A stretch of 64,000 nucleotides of DNA from assembly GCA_963738205.1 (NCBI GenBank), contig CAVTVQ010000007.1, positions 372,001 to 436,000 of the forward strand. Direction: 5' to 3'. The notes beneath the pieces are model-generated. The model made no database searches. It worked only from the letters and a program-made list of their open reading frames with translations, and was not told the origin of the DNA. Source of the stretch: DATFQE01 sp963738205. Its GTDB lineage: Bacteria > Actinomycetota > Thermoleophilia > Gaiellales > Gaiellaceae. Positions 62,452 through 64,000 of the stretch are shown piece by piece; position 1 is the first letter of the stretch; the number at the start of each line of letters is the position of its first letter. Made by a program: the position numbers and the translations under genes.

Positions 62452-63458
62452 AGCGCGCGCCGGGCCAGCCGCCAGTACGCCTCGACGGCGCGGTTGGCCG
62501 CCTTCGCCGCGCCGGGGAGATCGATCATCGCCGGTGAAAGCGTCGCGGTCAGCAGACCGGCGAGCTCGCTGTCGGGCACGCGACGCAGCCGCTGCGTCGC
62601 CCGCCGCTGACGCGCCAGCCAGCGCGCGTTCGCGACGACCCACGCCCAGCCGCGCAGCTTCTCTCGCAGCCAGCCCTCCCGCGCCGCGTGCGCGGCCATC
62701 GCCAGCTCGGTGGAGAGCAGCACGGGGCTCAGCAGTGTGAGGAGCCGCGGCGAGTACGTCGAGAGCAGGAAGACGAGCCGGTTTCGTTCGAGCAGGTAGT
62801 GCTTGGCCACGTTCCGCCCGTACTGGTAGTCGTGGTAGACGTCGGCGGCCGGATCGACCACCACGCGCAACCCGGCGAGCCGCGCCTTCCAGCCCAGCAG
62901 GAGATCCTCCTGGTACATGAACAGCTCGTCGGTGAAGCCGCCCAGCTCGCCGAAGGTCTCCCGGCGGATCGCCATCGCCGTCCCGCTCGCCGCAGCCACG
63001 TCCTGGACACGGCCGACGCTCTCCACCGGATCGCCGTAGCCGCCGGCCCACGAGAGCCCGCTGACGTGCAGCTCCAGGCCGCTCGAATTCAGGAGCTCGG
63101 GCCGGTCGAGGAGCCGCAGGCGGGCCATGACGATCCCGATTGCCGGATCCTCGAGCGCGCGCGCCAGCTGTGCCACCGAGCCCGACGCCGCGACCGTGTC
63201 GGGATTGAGGAAGACGAGGACCTCACCCTCGGCCGCCTCGGCGCCGACGTTGCAGCCGGTGGCGAAGCCGACGTTCGCGCCCGGGTCGATGACGCGGACG
63301 CCCGACCGGCTCCGCGCCTCCTCGATCTCCGGCCCGCCGCCGCCGTTGTCCACGACCACCACCTCGTGCAGCCCTTCCTGCTCCGCGAGCGAGTCGAGCA
63401 GGCGGCCCAGGCCCTCGCCCGCGCGGTAGGCGACGACGACCGCAGACGCGCGCGTCAA
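62448..63458 (-). CDS. GT2-family glycosyltransferase, TTG start
   Basis: 336 residues from TTG 63458, whose TTGA overlaps the preceding stop in the same way GTGA does elsewhere in the operon. RASAVVVAYRAGEGLGRLLD, HEVVVVDNGGGGPEIEEARS, NVGFATGCNVGAEAAEGEVL, metal site VFLNPDTVAASGSV, MYQEDLLLGWKARLAGLRV and VAKHYLLERNRLVFLL. The D-N-G-G-G-G stretch replaces the usual D-N-x-S-x-D. Typical of rhamnosyltransferase-like GT2 enzymes that act on lipid-linked saccharides. Confidence 0.88.
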   Translation of the reverse strand: MTRASAVVVAYRAGEGLGRLLDSLAEQEGLHEVVVVDNGGGGPEIEEARSRSGVRVIDPGANVGFATGCNVGAEAAEGEVLVFLNPDTVAASGSVAQLARALEDPAIGIVMARLRLLDRPELLNSSGLELHVSGLSWAGGYGDPVESVGRVQDVAAASGTAMAIRRETFGELGGFTDELFMYQEDLLLGWKARLAGLRVVVDPAADVYHDYQYGRNVAKHYLLERNRLVFLLSTYSPRLLTLLSPVLLSTELAMAAHAAREGWLREKLRGWAWVVANARWLARQRRATQRLRRVPDSELAGLLTATLSPAMIDLPGAAKAANRAVEAYWRLARRAL

Positions 63459-64000
63459 TACGCGCCGCGCGCTGCCACGACCGCGGGCACGGTCTTGGCC
63501 AGGATGGAGATGTCGAGCCAGATCGACCAGTTGTCGAGGTAGTAGAAGTCCAGGCGGACGAGATCGTCGAAGGACAGATCGGCTCGACCGGCGATCTGCC
63601 ATAGCCCGGTCATTCCGGGGAGCACGAGATAGCGCTTGCGATGCCAGTCCTCGAGCAGCTCGTAGTCGCGCACGGGCAGCGGCCTCGGCCCGACGAGGCT
63701 CATCTCGCCGCCCAGGACGTTGAGCACCTGCGGTACCTCGTCGATCGAGAACCGACGCAGGAACCGCCCGACCGGTGTGACACGCGGATCGTCGCGGATC
63801 TTGAAGAGCGCCCCCTGGGCCTCGTTCGCCCCCTCGAGCTGCTCCTGGCGCTCGGCGGCGTCCTGGTACATCGTCCGGAACTTCCACATCATGAACGGCT
63901 GCTCGTTGAGCCCGATCCGCCGGTCGTGGAAGAGCACGGGGCCACGCGAGTTGAGCTTGATCGCCGCAGCGATCAAGAGCCAGAGCGGCAGGCCCATTAC
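63455..64000 (-). CDS. Undecaprenyl-phosphate sugar phosphotransferase, N-terminus beyond window
   Basis: C-terminal catalytic part (about 180 residues) of a WcaJ/RfbP/PglC-type phosphoglycosyl transferase, which starts repeat-unit synthesis by moving a sugar phosphate to undecaprenyl phosphate. LIAAAIKLNSRGPVLFHDRR, MWKFRTMYQDAAERQ, FLRRFSIDEVPQVLNVL with the D-E pair, GGEMSLVGPRPLPVRDYELL, PGMTGLWQIAGRADLSFDDL, LDFYYLDNWSIWLDISILAK. The reading frame is still open at base 64000, so any N-terminal membrane domain is not visible. First gene in view of the operon running to 60.2 kb. Confidence 0.94.
   Translation of the reverse strand, partial: VMGLPLWLLIAAAIKLNSRGPVLFHDRRIGLNEQPFMMWKFRTMYQDAAERQEQLEGANEAQGALFKIRDDPRVTPVGRFLRRFSIDEVPQVLNVLGGEMSLVGPRPLPVRDYELLEDWHRKRYLVLPGMTGLWQIAGRADLSFDDLVRLDFYYLDNWSIWLDISILAKTVPAVVAARGAY

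Noticed and set aside
1..64000. CRISPR arrays, tRNA or rRNA genes, transposase genes
   Set aside because: Looked for regularly spaced repeats, tRNA-like cloverleaves and transposase motifs on both strands. None could be supported.

Overview
The window is GC-rich chromosomal DNA from a bacterium with many GTG starts, dense 4-bp stop/start overlaps (GTGA, ATGA, TTGA) and apparently leaderless first genes. This fits an actinobacterium. The protein style (paired CDP-paratose-epimerase-like enzymes, plant-type GDP-mannose 3,5-epimerase, large 'YGPLGFL' membrane proteins) suggests a deep branch such as Thermoleophilia, but that placement is inference. Apart from two haem genes at the left edge, essentially every gene serves synthesis, modification or export of a complex surface polysaccharide.

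Layout. 1-1729: hemH (partial) and hemE. 1731-6403: an ABC-2 polysaccharide export permease diverging from an operon of three GT4 and one GT2 glycosyltransferases. 6400-11428: a large polytopic membrane protein, a GT2, and two CDP-paratose 2-epimerase-like enzymes, all frame-broken. 11550-20636: a methyltransferase, an intact paralogue of the membrane protein, a GT-A-like transferase, a roughly 1000-residue glycosyltransferase with three tandem C-terminal modules, GDP-mannose 3,5-epimerase-like protein and a nucleotide-sugar dehydrogenase. 20636-28390: an intact operon with a methyltransferase, GT2, sugar C-methyltransferase, epimerase, Nudix hydrolase, DegT aminotransferase, WecC-type dehydrogenase and FkbM methyltransferase. 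28427-31147: a hexapeptide acyltransferase and two more FkbM-type methyltransferases. 31555-33348: a polytopic membrane protein. 33423-48045: polyprenyl-phosphate GT2, asparagine-synthase-like amidotransferase, a run of methyltransferases, an epimerase, coiled-coil proteins, GT4, GT2 and a GT-C-like protein. 47992-54727: methyltransferase, GT2, two UPF0104 membrane proteins, GT4 and two GDP-mannose 4,6-dehydratases. 54740-64000: DUF2304 protein, GT2, Wzx-like flippase, GT4, a second amidotransferase, then a convergent operon of polyprenyl-phosphate sugar phosphotransferase (partial), two GT2 and a GT4.

How the genes fit together. The phosphoglycosyl transferase at the right edge would start the repeat unit on undecaprenyl phosphate. 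About eighteen GT2/GT4 enzymes extend it. The flippase, the ABC permease, or both move it across the membrane, and the GT-C-like proteins may add sugars outside. Precursor genes point to GDP-mannose-derived sugars (GMD, GME), uronic acids (two dehydrogenases), an amino sugar (DegT) and C-methylated deoxysugars. Two asparagine-synthase-like proteins could amidate uronic acids. Thirteen methyltransferases and an acyltransferase imply a heavily decorated polymer.

Two sequence-level features recur. At least a dozen starts are preceded at 6-9 nt by a TAnnnT box, the arrangement expected of leaderless transcripts. Single-base frame breaks are concentrated at 6.4-12.2 kb and 15.1-19.7 kb, with only isolated cases elsewhere. 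They look like consensus errors more than gene decay. For broken genes I give the span implied by homology, not by a single open frame. I saw no tRNA, rRNA, CRISPR array, insertion sequence or origin.
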